From positions 186,001 through 250,000 of the forward strand of contig NZ_VISR01000003.1 in assembly GCF_007827595.1 (NCBI RefSeq): 64,000 nt of DNA, written 5' to 3'. Positions 17,964 to 26,639 of the stretch are shown here, in pieces (position 1 is the first letter of the stretch; each line of letters starts with the position of its first letter). Both the position numbers and the translations under genes were made by a program. The notes below the pieces were generated by a model. That model saw only the letters and a program-made list of their open reading frames with translations. It was not told the DNA's origin and did not search any database. Source of the DNA: Streptomyces sp. BK340. Its GTDB lineage: Bacteria > Actinomycetota > Actinomycetes > Streptomycetales > Streptomycetaceae.

Positions 17964-19216
17964 GAGCAAGTTCCTCCTTGTGGGATGGGGAGTACCTGGT
18001 CGGGACTGACGACTTCGGTGATGCCGCGGGCGGCGAGGTGCTCCTTGTCGTCCGCGCGGGTGTCGAGGACGGTGGTGGGGCGGGCGCCGTCGGCGACGAG
18101 CCGGAAGAAGGCGTCGAAGACGGGCCCGCCCGGGGCGCAGCGGGAGCGGTGGGCCGGGTCGGCGGGCACGACGAGGGCGGTGGCGCGCACGGCGGGGGGC
18201 TCACGGTGGGCACGTGCCGCCTCGGCCAGCACGCGCGCGGTGTCCTTGGGCCGCCGGTCGTCGGTGAACAGCCCGAGCCCGTACTCGAGTTCGGGGAAGT
18301 CGGCCAGTTCGCGGGAGACGTCGTAGGAGCACCACCAGGTGACGCCCCACAGGTCGGGGCAGTCCAGGACGTTCGCCACGGTCGCCTCGGTGAAGGCGGC
18401 CGCGTGTTCGGCGGGGACGAGGGGCGCCGGTGCGCCGACCTCCTGGAGCCACACGGGCCGGTGCGGTTCCCGGGCCCAGGCCTTGCTCAGCTCGACCAGG
18501 TAGGCCGCGTGGTGCTCGGCCGGTACGGAGGTACGCCCGTGGCGCTGGACGGTGCCGTTGAACACCCAGGAGTGCACCGCGGTGACGGCGCCGAGGCGGG
18601 CCGAGTGGCCGGGGGTGAAGGGCTGGTCGTCCTGGTACCAGGCGGCGTCGTACGAGGCGTGCAGGTGCGGCCGGTCCGGGGCGCCCTCGGCGCATGCGGC
18701 GAGCAGCCGGGTGAGCCAGCGCTCGGCGTCCTCGGCCGTGATCCGGTCGGGGTCGGGGTGGGGTCCGGCGGCGAACTGGTTGACCTCGTTGCCGATGGTC
18801 ATGCCGAGGAAGTGGGGCCGGTCGGCGAGCGCGGCGGCGAGGGTGCGCAGGTAGGCGGCCTGGCCGTCGACGACGTCCGGATCGGTGAAGAGATTGCGCC
18901 GGTGCCAGGTCCGGGTCCAGGCGGGCAGGAAGTCGAAGCTGCTCAAGTGCCCCTGCAGGCCGTCCACGTTGACGTCGAGGCCACGTTCGCCTGCCGCGTC
19001 GGCCAGTCGTACCAGGTCCTCCACGGCGCGCGGGCGGATCAGGGTGCGGTTCGGCTGGAAGTAGGGCCACAGCGGGAAGACGCGGATGTGGTCCAGGCCG
19101 AGGGCGGCGATCGCGTCGAGGTCGGCGCGTACGGAGTCGAGGTCGAAGTCGAGCCAGTGGTGGAACCACCCTTCGCTGGGCGTGTAGTTGACGCCGAAGC
19201 GCACGGCAGGAGGCAT
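17960..19216 (-). CDS. GH5-family glycosidase, probable beta-mannosidase (GH5_18-like)
   Basis: A 418-residue TIM-barrel glycosidase without a signal peptide. The start VRFGVNYTPSEGWFHHWLDFD resembles cytoplasmic GH5_18 enzymes. The acid/base is in MTIGNEVNQF and the nucleophile in VWLQEVGAP. In bifidobacterial N-glycan loci an enzyme of this subfamily cleaves Man-beta-1,4-GlcNAc, the last bond left after GH85 and alpha-mannosidase action, and the neighbours here fit exactly. It overlaps the GH85 gene by 4 bases. The subfamily call is from memory of the motif pattern; other exo-beta activities remain possible. Confidence 0.78.
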   Translation of the reverse strand: MPPAVRFGVNYTPSEGWFHHWLDFDLDSVRADLDAIAALGLDHIRVFPLWPYFQPNRTLIRPRAVEDLVRLADAAGERGLDVNVDGLQGHLSSFDFLPAWTRTWHRRNLFTDPDVVDGQAAYLRTLAAALADRPHFLGMTIGNEVNQFAAGPHPDPDRITAEDAERWLTRLLAACAEGAPDRPHLHASYDAAWYQDDQPFTPGHSARLGAVTAVHSWVFNGTVQRHGRTSVPAEHHAAYLVELSKAWAREPHRPVWLQEVGAPAPLVPAEHAAAFTEATVANVLDCPDLWGVTWWCSYDVSRELADFPELEYGLGLFTDDRRPKDTARVLAEAARAHREPPAVRATALVVPADPAHRSRCAPGGPVFDAFFRLVADGARPTTVLDTRADDKEHLAARGITEVVSPDQVLPIPQGGTCS

Positions 19217-19279
19217 GCGATGTGTCCTTGCGGGGGTACGGGACTCGGCAGGGATGCGGGACTCGGCCGGGTACGGCGC

Positions 19280-20185
19280 TCAGCCCTTGACGGCGCCCTC
19301 GCCGACCCCGCGGAAGAAGTACCGCTGGAGGCAGGCGAACAGGGCGATGAGCGGGGCCACGGCGATGACGGTGCCGGCGGCGACCAGGCGCTCGTCGTTG
19401 GCGAAGGTGCCGTGCAGATAGTTGAGGCCGATGGTCAGGGTGAACTTGTCGGGGTCGCTGAGCACGATCAGCGGCCACAGGAAGTCGTCCCAGGCGCCCA
19501 TGAAGGCGAAGATCGCGACGACGGCGAGAGTGCCCTTCACCGACGGCAGCGCGATGCGCCAGAACCGCTGCCAGACGTCGGCGCCGTCGACGTAGGCGGC
19601 CTCCTCGATCTCGTACGGCAGGTTGCGGAAGGCGTTGCGCATCAGCAGCACGTTCATCGCGCCGACGGAGCCGGGCAGCACGACCCCGATGAGCGTGTTG
19701 TTCAGGCCGAGTTCCCGCATGGTCGTGAACTGGGCGATGATGATGCCCTCCACGGGCACGAGCATCGCCAGCACGAAGACCAGGGTGGCCACGCCCCGGC
19801 CGCGGTAGCGCAGCCGGGCCAGGGCGTACCCGGCGAGTGCCGAGCCCACGCAGTTGGTCACCACGCTCGCGCTCGCGACCTTCAGCGAGTTCAGGGCGTA
19901 GTCCCACACGGGGATGGTGCGGGAGACCCGCTCGTAGTTGTGCAGGGTGGGACGGCCGGGCAGGAACTTCGGCGGCGAGCTGAAGATGTCCTCGGTGGGG
20001 CCCTTGAGGGACGTGGACAGCTGCCACAGGAACGGGCCGACGGTGAGCGCCAGCACGGCGAGCAGCAGCGCGTAGCGCAGGACCAGTTCCCCCACCCGGA
20101 TGCGGCGGCCGTGCTCGTCGGTGACGCGCGGCTCGCGGACGACGGCGGGCTCCTGGCCGGGCCGCGCCTTCTCCAGGACGCTCAT
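19280..20185 (-). CDS. carbohydrate ABC transporter permease, MalG type
   Basis: A 301-residue inner-membrane permease of the CUT1 (oligosaccharide) class with about six spans. The EAA loop that docks the ATPase reads EEAAYVDGADVWQRFWRIALP. The ATG at 20185 overlaps the MalF-type stop (ATGA). No ATPase gene is present here, so a shared MsiK-like multipurpose ATPase encoded elsewhere is probable, as is usual in streptomycetes. It should import the oligosaccharide released by the GH85 enzyme. Confidence 0.92.
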   Translation of the reverse strand: MSVLEKARPGQEPAVVREPRVTDEHGRRIRVGELVLRYALLLAVLALTVGPFLWQLSTSLKGPTEDIFSSPPKFLPGRPTLHNYERVSRTIPVWDYALNSLKVASASVVTNCVGSALAGYALARLRYRGRGVATLVFVLAMLVPVEGIIIAQFTTMRELGLNNTLIGVVLPGSVGAMNVLLMRNAFRNLPYEIEEAAYVDGADVWQRFWRIALPSVKGTLAVVAIFAFMGAWDDFLWPLIVLSDPDKFTLTIGLNYLHGTFANDERLVAAGTVIAVAPLIALFACLQRYFFRGVGEGAVKG

Positions 20186-21078
20186 GTCTCCTCCCTCCGG
20201 TCGGCGCGCAGGACGAGCAGCATCAGGGCGACGGTGACGACGAACACGACGACGGAGAGGGCGGAGGCGTAGCCGACGCGGCCGGTCAGGCCGGTGCCGG
20301 TGCGCTGGACGAGCATGACGAGGGTGGTGTCCTCGCCGGCCGGGCCGCCGCTCGGACCTGCCATCAGGTACACCTCGGAGAACACCTTGAACGCGGCGAC
20401 CGAGGAGAGCGCGGCGACCAGCACCATGGTGGAGCGCACGGCGGGCACGGTGACCGTGAGGAAGCGGCGGACCGGTCCGGCGCCGTCCACGGCGGCGGCC
20501 TCGTGCAGCTCGCGCGGTACGTTCGCCAGCGCGGCCAGATAGATGATCATGTAGTAGCCGAGGCCCTTCCACACCGTCACGGCCATGGCACTCAGCAGGA
20601 GCAGCCACTGGTCGCTGAGGAAGCCGACCCGCCCGATACCCACCGTCTCCAGCAGGGAGTTGACCAGGCCGCGTTCGTCCAGCAGCCACACCCAGATCAG
20701 CCCGACGACCACGATGGAGGCGACGACCGGGGTGTAGAAGGCGGACCGGAAGAAGGTGATGCCGGGGATGTTCTTCTGCACCAGCAGCGCGAGCAGCAGC
20801 GGCAGGATCACCAGGGCCGGTACGACCCCGACGACGTACAGCGTGCTGTTGCGCAGGCCGGTCCAGAACATGTCGTCGTGGAGCAGCTCGCGGAAGTTGG
20901 CGAGTCCGACGAAGCGGCCCGGGATCAGGGTGCGGCGGTCGGTGAAGGAGTTCACCACGGTGGACACGAACGGGTACAGCACGAAGGCACCCGTGATGAG
21001 CAGTCCCGGGGCGGCGAACAGCCAGGGGCTGGTGGGAAGCTGCCGCCGCACCCGGGACGGCGCGGTGGGAGTGGCCAT
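20182..21078 (-). CDS. carbohydrate ABC transporter permease, MalF type
   Basis: A 298-residue CUT1 permease, partner of the MalG-type protein downstream. It starts with a basic cytoplasmic tail, then LFAAPGLLITGAFVLYPFV. It has about six membrane spans and the EAA loop LHEAAAVDGAGPVRRFLTVTVP. It lies 6 bases after the binding-protein gene and overlaps the next permease by 4 bases. Together they form the membrane channel of the glycan importer. Confidence 0.92.
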   Translation of the reverse strand: MATPTAPSRVRRQLPTSPWLFAAPGLLITGAFVLYPFVSTVVNSFTDRRTLIPGRFVGLANFRELLHDDMFWTGLRNSTLYVVGVVPALVILPLLLALLVQKNIPGITFFRSAFYTPVVASIVVVGLIWVWLLDERGLVNSLLETVGIGRVGFLSDQWLLLLSAMAVTVWKGLGYYMIIYLAALANVPRELHEAAAVDGAGPVRRFLTVTVPAVRSTMVLVAALSSVAAFKVFSEVYLMAGPSGGPAGEDTTLVMLVQRTGTGLTGRVGYASALSVVVFVVTVALMLLVLRADRREET

Positions 21079-21084
21079 ACCGGT

Positions 21085-22374
21085 TCAGCCCTGCTGCTTC
21101 AGGAGCTGGTCGCAGGCCTTGACAGCGTTGTCAAGAGCTGACTTGGGGCTCTCCTTGCCCTGCAGGGCCTTGGCGACCTCGTTGCGCAGCGCGGTCTTCA
21201 TCTGCTCGCTGAACAGCACCGGTGTGTAATTGACCGCGCTCTTCAGGGACTTGGCCGCTGCGATGCGGACGCGCGTCTCGTCGGTGCCGTCCTCCTCGGT
21301 GAAGTACGGGTCGTCGAGGGAGCCCGCGGTGCTCGGGAAGATGGCGACCTTCTTGGCGAAGGACATCTGGTTCCGCGCGTCGGTGACGAAGTGCGCGAAG
21401 GCGACCGCGGCGGGGGTGCGCTTGGTGCGGGAGTTGACCATCACGCCCATCACGTACATGTTGACGTGCCCGGTGCTGGTGATCTGGTCGGTGATCCCGA
21501 TGTTCTTGTACAGGTTCGGCGCCTGCTTCTTGAAGTTGCCGAGGTCGAGCGCGCTGCCGGGGTTCATGGCGACGGCCTCGGTGAGGAACTTCTTGCCGGA
21601 GGACTCCGGAGTGGCGGTCAGGGCCTGCGGGTCGAGGGCCTTGGCGTCGTACAACTCCTTGTACTTGGTGAGGAGTTCGACTCCCTTGGTGTCGTTGAAG
21701 GCGAACCCGGTCCCCTCCTTGTTCATCAGCCGTACGCCGTACCTGCCGAAGTCCTCGACGGTGGGCACGTTGGCGAGGGTGGCGACCCTGCCGTCGCTCT
21801 TCCTCGCCATCTGCAGCGCGTCGGCGAAGAGTTCGCCGTAGGTCTTCGGCGGGGCGCTGGGGTCGAGTCCGGCCTTCTCGAACAGGGACTTGTTGTAGAA
21901 GAGCGGGCCGGTGTTCAGGTACCACGGGAAGGCGTACGTGCCGTTCAGGCCGGGGACCCGGTGGCTGGCCCAGGCTCCGTCCAGGTATTCGGACCTGTAC
22001 TCGCCCGCGGCCTTGTCGAGGTCGAGGGCGAGGCCCGCCTCGGCGAGCGGGGCGACCAGGTCCGGGGAGACGTTGACGACGTCGGGCAGGGTGCCGCCGG
22101 CCGCGTCGGCGCTGATCTTGTCGGCGTAACCCTCGGCGGGCTGGTCGATCCACTTCACGTGGGTGCCGGGGTACTTCTTCTCGAAGTCCGCGATGAGGCC
22201 GTCGAAGTACGGCTTGAAGTTGGCGCGCAGGTTCCAGGTCTGGAAGGTGATGTCGCCCTCGACCCTGCCCGAGGCGTCGGTCGAGCCTCCGTCGTCCCCG
22301 CCCGAGCCGCAGGCACTGAGCGGCAGGACTAGGGCGACGGCAGCGGCGGCGAAGGTTCTGCGGGAGATGCGCAC
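21085..22374 (-). CDS. oligosaccharide-binding lipoprotein, CUT1 family
   Basis: A 429-residue extracellular solute-binding lipoprotein. The leader MRISRRTFAAAAVALVLPLSAC-G has both a twin-arginine pattern and a lipobox. The mature protein has the family landmarks ITFQTWNL, FEKKYPGTHVKWID and the central YAFPWYLNTGPLFYNKSLFEKAG. It is the first gene of the glycan operon, downstream of a palindrome and divergent from a LacI regulator. By context it should bind Man(n)GlcNAc oligosaccharides. Confidence 0.92.
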   Translation of the reverse strand: MRISRRTFAAAAVALVLPLSACGSGGDDGGSTDASGRVEGDITFQTWNLRANFKPYFDGLIADFEKKYPGTHVKWIDQPAEGYADKISADAAGGTLPDVVNVSPDLVAPLAEAGLALDLDKAAGEYRSEYLDGAWASHRVPGLNGTYAFPWYLNTGPLFYNKSLFEKAGLDPSAPPKTYGELFADALQMARKSDGRVATLANVPTVEDFGRYGVRLMNKEGTGFAFNDTKGVELLTKYKELYDAKALDPQALTATPESSGKKFLTEAVAMNPGSALDLGNFKKQAPNLYKNIGITDQITSTGHVNMYVMGVMVNSRTKRTPAAVAFAHFVTDARNQMSFAKKVAIFPSTAGSLDDPYFTEEDGTDETRVRIAAAKSLKSAVNYTPVLFSEQMKTALRNEVAKALQGKESPKSALDNAVKACDQLLKQQG

Positions 22375-22559
22375 GGCGGCTGGGCTCCTTTGCAGTGGGA
22401 TGCGGCGGGAAGCAGTGGATGCAGGGGATGAGGCAGAAGGTGCCGGGCCAGACTGTGCCCAGCGATTCCGTGAAGAGTCAATGGATTCGACCCAGCTAAA
22501 GTCATTAGTGGCTCAAAAGCCCTGCTCACAGCGACGCGTTGGTCCTATTGCCGCCGATC

Positions 22560-22599
22560 GCTAATGCGCTTTAGGGTAAGTGCGCTCAAGCGCATTAGC
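22560..22599. promoter_or_regulatory. LacI-type operator region
   Basis: Perfect 12-base inverted arms GCTAATGCGCTT (22560-22571) and AAGCGCATTAGC (22588-22599) flank 16 bases. The core TGCGCT occurs three times (22566, 22582 and inverted at 22589, approximately), so two overlapping operators are possible: TGCGCT-CA-AGCGCA is itself a palindrome. It lies between the binding-protein start (22374) and the LacI start (22640) and could repress both directions. Confidence 0.75.
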
Positions 22600-22639
22600 A
22601 GTTGTCCGGTACCGGCCGCACGGAATGGAGGGCCCAGCG

Positions 22640-23686
22640 TTGCCGGAGAAACGATCGCCCGCGCGCCGACCGACGATGAAGGACATCGCGCGCCGCGCCG
22701 GAGTCTCCGAGAGCGCGGTCTCCTTCGCCCTCAACGGCCGCCCCGGTGTCTCCGAGACCACCCGCGCCCGGGTCCGCCGGGTCGCCGAGCAGCTCGGCTG
22801 GCGTCCCAGCACGGCGGCCCGCGCCCTCTCCGGCGAGGGGGCGGCCACGGTCGGCTTCGTCCTGGCCCGCCCGGCGGACACCCTGGGCGTGGACTCCTTC
22901 TTCCTCCAGCTCGTCTCCGGCATCCAGGAAGTGCTCGCCGAGCGCCATCTGGGCCTGCTCTTCCAGGTGGCCCAGGACGTGGCCGACGAGTGCGCGGTCT
23001 ACCGGCGCTGGTGGGCGGAGCACCGGGTGGACGGCGTCCTGGTGGTCGACCCGCGCGCCGAGGACCCTCGCCCCGACCTGCTGGACGAACTGGGCCTGCC
23101 CGCCGTGGTGATCGGCGGCGCACCCGACGTGCGCCACCCCGGGCTGTCCACGGTGTGGGCGGACGACGTCGGCGCGATGGCGTCGGTGGTCGACGAGCTG
23201 GCGGTGCTCGGCCACCGGCGGATCGTCCACATCGCGGGCCTGCCCACCCTGGCGCACACCCAGCGCCGTATCGCCACGCTGCGCGCGGAGGCGGGGCGCC
23301 GCGGCCTCACCGAGGTCCGCTCGGTGACCACCGACTACTCCGACACGGAGGGCGCCGCCGTGACCCGCCGGGTGCTCGGCGGCTCCCCTCCCCCGACCGC
23401 GCTGATCTACGACAACGACGTGATGGCCGTGGCCGGTCTCGCGGCGGCCGCCGACCTCGGTTTCCGTGTCCCGCAGGACGTGTCGGTCGTGTCCTGGGAG
23501 GACTCGGCGCTGTGCCGCATGGTCACGCCCCGGCTGTCCGCCCTGTCCCGGGACAGCGCCGAGTTCGGTCGCACGGCGGCACGCGAGCTGATGGCGCTGC
23601 TGGACGGGGAGGCGGCACGGGCGGTGGGAGTGCCGGTGCCGCGGCTCACGGGGCGGGGCAGCACGGGGAGCGCACGGTCGACATGA
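22640..23686 (+). CDS. LacI-family transcriptional regulator
   Basis: A 348-residue LacI repressor. The helix-turn-helix MKDIARRAGVSESAVSFALNGRPGVSETTRARV follows a short basic tail. The hinge is GWRPSTAARALSG, followed by a periplasmic-binding-like sensor (VDGVLVVDPR, TALIYDNDVMAVAGLAAAADLG). The TTG at 22640 is chosen because GGAGGG sits seven bases upstream. The gene is divergent from the glycan import/degradation operon and has a strong palindrome in front of both promoters, so it most likely represses the operon until a glycan fragment binds. Confidence 0.9.
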   Translation: MPEKRSPARRPTMKDIARRAGVSESAVSFALNGRPGVSETTRARVRRVAEQLGWRPSTAARALSGEGAATVGFVLARPADTLGVDSFFLQLVSGIQEVLAERHLGLLFQVAQDVADECAVYRRWWAEHRVDGVLVVDPRAEDPRPDLLDELGLPAVVIGGAPDVRHPGLSTVWADDVGAMASVVDELAVLGHRRIVHIAGLPTLAHTQRRIATLRAEAGRRGLTEVRSVTTDYSDTEGAAVTRRVLGGSPPPTALIYDNDVMAVAGLAAAADLGFRVPQDVSVVSWEDSALCRMVTPRLSALSRDSAEFGRTAARELMALLDGEAARAVGVPVPRLTGRGSTGSARST

Positions 23687-23698
23687 GAAGACAGTGCT

Positions 23699-23744
23699 TA
23701 ACCGTTCAACAGCCCGGTTTCCTACGGTATCTAACCATTCGACA
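23699..23744 (+). repeat. direct repeat upstream of the metalloprotease
   Basis: TAACCGTTCAACA (23699-23711) and TAACCATTCGACA (23732-23744) match at 11 of 13 bases and are spaced 33 bases apart, about three helical turns. They lie in the 243-base interval between the LacI gene and the metalloprotease gene, where I see no other gene. A regulator-binding pair is possible, but no regulator is implied directly. Confidence 0.4.
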
Positions 23745-23929
23745 CTTGCGGAACTCCGCGTTCGGAAAGATGCTGGAGATATCCGGGCCGGGCGTTTCGC
23801 CAGGAACCGCAGCACCGTGGTGGCGATCGGAATCCTGCCGCCGACCTCCTACTCCGCCCGGCCTCCGGCCGACGGCTCGGTGCGTGGTCGCCCTCGCGGT
23901 GACAGACACGCACGTGAAGGGGAGCCGTC

Positions 23930-24988
23930 ATGAACGCACCGTCCGCGAGCGGGACGACCACGCCCCGCTACTGCGCCCAACCGCCCCAGACCCAGCCCGT
24001 GTTGCGCCCGGACCTCAGCCCGGGCCGATCGAGGGCCATCCTGCTGGTCCGCGCCAAGTGGGTCAACGGCACGGTCCTGCACTACGCCTTCCTCGACCAG
24101 GGCGGTGACATCGGAGGTCCGGAGCAGCTGGAGGAGGTCCGGCGCGCCTTCCAGACCTGGAAGAGCCTCGGGATCGGGCTGGACTTCAAGGAAGTCGCCG
24201 ATCCCAGCGAGTCCGAGATCCGTATCGCGTTCCGGGAGCGCGACGGCTCCGCGTCGTACGTCGGCCGGGACAATCTGCTCATCGGCACGAACGAAGCCAC
24301 CATGACCTTCGGCTGGGACCTGACCACCCCCTACGGCAGGGCCACCGCGCTGCACGAGACCGCGCACGCGGTCGGCTTCGCCCACGAGCACCAGAACCCG
24401 TTCGCGGGCATCGTGTGGAACGAGGCGAAGGTCTACGAGGACCTCGGTGGACCGCCCAACAACTGGCCCCACGAGGTCACGTTCGAGAACATCCTGCGCA
24501 AGCTGTCGAAGGACGAGGTCACGGGGTCCGACTGGGATGTCCACTCCATCATGGAGTACAGCTTCGGGCCCGGACTGATCGTGAGCCCGGAGGCCTACCG
24601 CAACGGCATCCCGGAGACACTGAGCCTGTCCGCGGTGGACAAGGAGCGCGTCCTGCAGTGGTACCCGCCGCTCGTCGCCCAGCCGGCCCGGCTCGAGGCG
24701 TTCCAGTCGACCCCGCTGCAGCTCACCACCGGCGAACAGGCCGACTTCGAGATCGTGCCGCCGGAGACCCGGAACTACGAGATCGGCACGTTCGGCAACA
24801 GCGATGTCGTCCTGGCCCTGTTCGAGCGCGTCGACGGCGAACTCAAGTACGTCGCCGCCGACGACGACAGCGGGCAGGACCGCAACGGACGCCTCGCGGT
24901 GAAACTCGTCAAGGACCACGCCTATGTGGCCCGGGCCCGTCTGTACTCCACCTGGGGCAGCGGCTCGATCGCGCTCATGTACTGGTGA
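23930..24988 (+). CDS. metzincin-type zinc metalloprotease with PPC-like domain
   Basis: A 352-residue protein with the extended zinc motif HETAHAVGFAH (His142, Glu143, His146, His152) and a Met-turn in SIMEYSF near residue 203, as in astacin-like (M12A) peptidases. Residues about 260-352 form a beta-rich domain similar to bacterial pre-peptidase C-terminal (PPC) domains. The ATG at 23930 has AAGGGGAG upstream. Surprisingly, the N-terminus has no signal peptide or twin-arginine motif, although astacin-like enzymes are normally exported. A signal could be lost, or the protein may leave by another route. Confidence 0.82.
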   Translation: MNAPSASGTTTPRYCAQPPQTQPVLRPDLSPGRSRAILLVRAKWVNGTVLHYAFLDQGGDIGGPEQLEEVRRAFQTWKSLGIGLDFKEVADPSESEIRIAFRERDGSASYVGRDNLLIGTNEATMTFGWDLTTPYGRATALHETAHAVGFAHEHQNPFAGIVWNEAKVYEDLGGPPNNWPHEVTFENILRKLSKDEVTGSDWDVHSIMEYSFGPGLIVSPEAYRNGIPETLSLSAVDKERVLQWYPPLVAQPARLEAFQSTPLQLTTGEQADFEIVPPETRNYEIGTFGNSDVVLALFERVDGELKYVAADDDSGQDRNGRLAVKLVKDHAYVARARLYSTWGSGSIALMYW

Positions 24989-25000
24989 GCTGCGGCTCCC

Positions 25001-25924
25001 TCAGAGAACGGTCGGCAGCGGTGGCGTGCCGGTGACCGACATGACGAGGGAGTAGAGGGCCGTGTCGGCGGCGATGAACAGGCGGTTCCGCTTGGCGCCG
25101 CCGAAGCGGATGTTGGCGACGACGTCGGGGACCAGCAGGCGGCCGAGAAGCGTGCCGTCCGGGTCGTAGCAGTGCACACCGCCCTCCATGGCAGCGGCCC
25201 AGAGCCGGCCCCCGTCGTCGAAGCGGATGTTGTCGAAGTTGCCGATCCGGCACTCCGCGAAGACCTCGCCCCCGGTGAGGGTGCCGTCGTCCTGGACGTC
25301 GAAGACGCGGATGTGGTTGGCCCTGCTGTCCGACACGTACAGCCGGCGCTCGTCAGGCGAGAAGACGAGGCCGTTGGGGCCGCGGAAGCCGTCGGCGACC
25401 AGCCGCACCTCGCCGGTGCCCGGGTCCACGCGGTACACGTTGCAGGCACCGATCTCGCTCTCGGCGCGGTGGCCCTCGTAGTCGCTGGTGATGCCGAAGT
25501 CGGGGTCGGAGAACCAGACCGAGCCGTCGGAGCGCACGGCGGCGTCGTTCGGGCTGTTGAGCCTCCTGCCCTCAAAGCGGTCGGCGATCACGGTGACCGA
25601 GCCGTCGTGTTCGGTGCGGGTGACGCGGCGGTTGCCCTGCTCGCAGGTGATCAGGCGGCCCTCGGTGTCCAGGGTGTTGCCGTTGGGGTGGCCGGCGGGC
25701 GAGCGGAAGACGCCGACCCTGCCGGTCGTCTCGTCCCAGCGCAGCAGTCGGTCGTTGGGGATGTCGCTCCAGACCAGGTACCGACCGGCCGGGACGTAGA
25801 CGGGACCCTCGGCCCAGCGGCAGCCCTCGTAGAGGGTCTCCAGCTTCGAGTCGCCCGCCTGGCACCTGCCCGTGCGGAACCGGTCATCGAGGGTCTCGTA
25901 CAACTGCGGGCGCTCGCCGGGCAT
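25001..25924 (-). CDS. SMP-30/gluconolactonase family protein
   Basis: A 307-residue six-bladed beta-propeller of the SMP-30/LRE family. Its metal-site residues are visible: AEGPVYV (Glu), LNSPNDAAV (Asn-Asp) and LYVSDSRAN (Asp). The family hydrolyses aldonolactones such as gluconolactone. The ATG at 25924 has GAGG upstream; the open frame further upstream overlaps the divergent regulator. It is not in the fucose operon, so it may act on another sugar lactone. It is convergent with the protease gene and divergent from an Lrp/AsnC regulator. Confidence 0.85.
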   Translation of the reverse strand: MPGERPQLYETLDDRFRTGRCQAGDSKLETLYEGCRWAEGPVYVPAGRYLVWSDIPNDRLLRWDETTGRVGVFRSPAGHPNGNTLDTEGRLITCEQGNRRVTRTEHDGSVTVIADRFEGRRLNSPNDAAVRSDGSVWFSDPDFGITSDYEGHRAESEIGACNVYRVDPGTGEVRLVADGFRGPNGLVFSPDERRLYVSDSRANHIRVFDVQDDGTLTGGEVFAECRIGNFDNIRFDDGGRLWAAAMEGGVHCYDPDGTLLGRLLVPDVVANIRFGGAKRNRLFIAADTALYSLVMSVTGTPPLPTVL

Positions 25925-26021
25925 GCCGTCAACCTCACTATCGCTTCGAATGTTGATCTGCAGTATCAGCACTATGCAGAATGAGGTTCGGCAGATCAAG
26001 TTCTTCACCGAAGGAGATACC

Positions 26022-26456
26022 GTGGACGACGTCGATCGGCAGTTGCTCGTCCTCCTCCAGGAGGACGCCACCAGGCCGTACGCGGCACTGGGTGAGACGG
26101 TCGGACTGTCCGCGGGGGCCACCCACGAACGCGTGCGCAAGCTCCGGGAGCGAGGGGTCATCCGCCGGACGGCGGCCGAGGTCGATCCCGCGGCGATCGG
26201 ACGTAACGTGCTCGCCTTCGTCATGGTGGACTCGACCCGCTGGGTGGGCGACTCCGGCGACCGGTTCGCCGCCATTCCGGAGATGGAGGAGGCTCATGTG
26301 ATCGCCGGAAGCTCCTCGGTCCTGGTCAAGGTCAGAACCTCCACCACACAGCAACTCCAGGACGTGCTGCGCCGCATCTACGCCATCGAGGGGGTCAGCG
26401 GCACGCAGGCCACCGTGGTGCTGGAGACCTTCTTCGAGCGCCCTGTCACCCCGTGA
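26022..26456 (+). CDS. Lrp/AsnC-family transcriptional regulator
   Basis: A 144-residue Lrp-type regulator. The helix-turn-helix spans DDVDRQLLVLLQEDATRPYAALGETVGLSAGATHERVRKL, and the RAM ligand domain includes VIAGSSSVLVKVRT. The GTG at 26022 follows AAGGAG by five bases. An in-frame ATG at 25974 would add 16 residues without a ribosome site. The gene is divergent from the SMP-30 gene with a 97-base interval containing TGAT and ATCA half-sites around a CTGCAG, so it probably controls that neighbour or itself. The ligand is unknown. Confidence 0.85.
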   Translation: MDDVDRQLLVLLQEDATRPYAALGETVGLSAGATHERVRKLRERGVIRRTAAEVDPAAIGRNVLAFVMVDSTRWVGDSGDRFAAIPEMEEAHVIAGSSSVLVKVRTSTTQQLQDVLRRIYAIEGVSGTQATVVLETFFERPVTP

Positions 26457-26639
26457 CGCGAGAAGATACCGAGGACGCCGCGCACGGCCTCCTCGGCCGG
26501 ACACGGTTCTCGTGCCGGGGTGGCAGGCACGCCAACGGGCCTACGGGCGATGCGACTTGACCCATTGATCGGATCACCACTCCGATGGCGGACTTCACCC
26601 CCTCGACGAGCGGCCCCCGACCGTGCACAGTTCTCCGTA

